From assembly GCA_964384625.1 (NCBI GenBank), contig CAYLNH010000347.1:1-6447 (forward strand): 6,447 nucleotides of DNA, read 5' to 3'. Shown here piece after piece: positions 5,556 through 6,447 of the stretch (its first letter is position 1; each line of letters opens with the position of its first letter). The DNA comes from CAYLNH01 sp964384625. Lineage in GTDB: Bacteria > Verrucomicrobiota > Lentisphaeria > JABSQK01. The notes under the pieces are model-generated. The model saw only the letters and a program-made list of their open reading frames with translations, ran no database searches and was not told the origin of the DNA. Made by a program: the position numbers and the translations under genes.

Positions 5556-6272
5556 CTATTCCGGGGCCGGGCCGACTGAAGCGCCGCCGTCGACGTAGAT
5601 ATTCTGGCCGGTCACAAACGATGCGTCCTCGCTCATCAGGAAACCGATGACCGCCGCGATCTCCTCCGGGGGCGCCACCCGTTTCATCGGCACCATCTCG
5701 GTGTAGCGTTTGTAGCTGTCGCTCCCGGCCGGGTTGTGGGTGTTGAACATCTCGGTCGACGTCGGTCCCGGCGAAACCGCATTGACTGTGATGCCGGCGG
5801 CCGCCAGTTCCAACGCCCAACTGGTCGTGCAACTGAGCAACGCCGATTTGGACGCGGCATAGCTGGTTCGATGCGGCACCCCCGCGGTCACCAGGCTGGA
5901 GACGTTCACCACCCGGCCGTAGCCTTTCTGCTTCATGGCCGGCAGCACCGCCTGCAGGCACTGCACGGCGCGGGCGACGTTGAGCTCGTAGACATCCCGC
6001 AAATCCGGCAGCTTCACGTCCTCCAACGGCGCCGGCCGGACGATCCCCACATTATTGACCAGGCCGTCGATGCGATGCTCGGCGGTGATCTGCGCCAGGG
6101 CCGCGGCCGTGGCCTGTTCATCAGCAAGGTCCACCTGCAGATAGATGCCCGGAAAATCGTCGACCGCCCGGCGGGCCAGGCCGATTACCGTATGGCCGGC
6201 AGTGTTCAACCGCTCGGCAGTTGCTCGACCGATGCCGACGCTGGCGCCGGTTACCAAGGTCACATGGTCCAT
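5556..6272 (-). CDS. Short-chain dehydrogenase/reductase (classical SDR)
   Basis: The 238-aa product has every classical SDR landmark in order: TGASVGIG at 8-15 (nucleotide-binding TGxxxGIG), the acidic DLA around 48-50, NNVG at 73-76 (usually NNAG), Asn98, the catalytic serine in NVSS at 123-126, the catalytic YAASK with Tyr138 and Lys142, PGP at 168-170, and the C-terminal VTGQNIYVDGG at 220-230. It is therefore an NAD(P)-dependent cytoplasmic oxidoreductase of the 3-oxoacyl-ACP reductase / sugar or alcohol dehydrogenase type; the substrate is not determined. ARR at 33-35 after the second strand suggests, weakly, NADPH preference. The ATG at 6272 has AGGGAG 9 nt upstream. A 23-aa upstream extension is open but Arg-rich and unlike the family. 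The gene converges on the pseudopilin with 31 nt between stop codons and no clear terminator. Confidence 0.96.
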   Translation of the reverse strand: MDHVTLVTGASVGIGRATAERLNTAGHTVIGLARRAVDDFPGIYLQVDLADEQATAAALAQITAEHRIDGLVNNVGIVRPAPLEDVKLPDLRDVYELNVARAVQCLQAVLPAMKQKGYGRVVNVSSLVTAGVPHRTSYAASKSALLSCTTSWALELAAAGITVNAVSPGPTSTEMFNTHNPAGSDSYKRYTEMVPMKRVAPPEEIAAVIGFLMSEDASFVTGQNIYVDGGASVGPAPE

Positions 6273-6361
6273 GGAAAAAAACTCCCTGTTGCGTGGTTTG
6301 CGTGGTGCGCGCCAACGATAACGCCGCCGGCGAGGAATCACAAGCCGACTGCGGTATCCGC

Positions 6362-6446
6362 GTGAGCCCTCGTCTACTGCCCTTCTTTGCCTCGAGTCCC
6401 GGCTCTCAAGAGGTTGGGAACCTGCGGTACTTGCGGATCTGTCACC
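6362..6446 (-). repeat. Right copy of the diverged inverted end repeat
   Basis: Read on the minus strand, 6446-6423 matches 71-94 (18 of 24) and 6384-6362 matches 158-180 (21 of 23). One minus frame begins VTDPQVP and corresponds to VTDPETP on the left side, while another gives IRKYR against ILKLR, so the conserved frame is unclear. The segment lies upstream of the SDR gene, whose leader is 6273-6361. No separate gene is supported between 6273 and the window end. Confidence 0.45.
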
Positions 6447-6447
6447 G

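Noticed and set aside
6273..6341. N-terminal extension of the SDR gene to an upstream ATG
   Set aside because: The added 23 residues are Arg-rich and precede a good Shine-Dalgarno and the family-typical start MDHVTLVTGAS at 6272.
5736..6365. Plus-strand open frame of 209 codons opposite the SDR gene
   Set aside because: It is antisense to a classical SDR with all catalytic motifs, and the translation is His/Arg/Gln-rich without a domain.
1..6447. CRISPR array, tRNA, rRNA, integron attC sites or an intact transposase
   Set aside because: No regularly spaced direct repeats, no cloverleaf or rRNA-like segments, no attC core pairs and no transposase motifs were found on reading both strands.

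Overview
This is a GC-rich bacterial chromosomal segment with six protein genes. Five belong to recognisable families and one is an unrecognised membrane protein. The best lineage clue is the 4778-5524 product, a type II secretion-like pseudopilin with the N-terminal signature FTLIEMLVVVAVIAILLALL, a short stalk ending in CLNNLHQ, and an aDGSxxW motif near its end. Next to it, divergently transcribed, is an AraC-family regulator. This pairing is a hallmark of PVC-superphylum anaerobes, especially Lentisphaerota (Victivallis-like) and their relatives, so I infer an uncultured member of that group, probably a gut or environmental saccharolytic organism. The lineage is inference; there is no rRNA or other marker here.

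Layout. 1-212: no convincing gene; a perfect 17-bp-stem hairpin at the very edge and a segment (71-180) that reappears, diverged and inverted, at the other end of the window (6362-6446). 213-3479, minus strand: three genes reading right to left, HAD-family sugar-phosphate phosphatase/mutase-like protein, then a PHP/DUF3604-type metallohydrolase with flanking beta domains, then a two-TM protein with a soluble C-terminal domain. They could be one transcript, with gaps of 123 and 105 nt, the second holding a stable hairpin. 3480-3848: a 369-nt intergenic region holding a transposon-like inverted repeat bracketed by 9-bp direct repeats, and a weak terminator for the next gene. 3849-4652, minus: AraC/MelR-like activator. 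4653-4777: compact divergent control region with nested palindromes over the probable -10 of the regulator. 4778-5524, plus: pseudopilin. 5556-6272, minus: short-chain dehydrogenase/reductase, convergent with the pseudopilin. 6273-6447: leader of the SDR gene plus the second copy of the end repeat.

How the genes may work together (inference). A MelR-like sensor of a sugar ligand, a pseudopilin, a HAD phosphatase, an NAD(P)-dependent SDR and a PHP-type hydrolase form a plausible small carbohydrate-responsive locus. However, no transporter, glycoside hydrolase or sulfatase is visible, so the substrate cannot be named. I found no CRISPR array, tRNA, rRNA or intact transposase. I did not find a clearly new multi-gene system. 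The most unusual signals are the inverted end repeats, the MITE-like element at 3640-3752 and the unclassified membrane protein.
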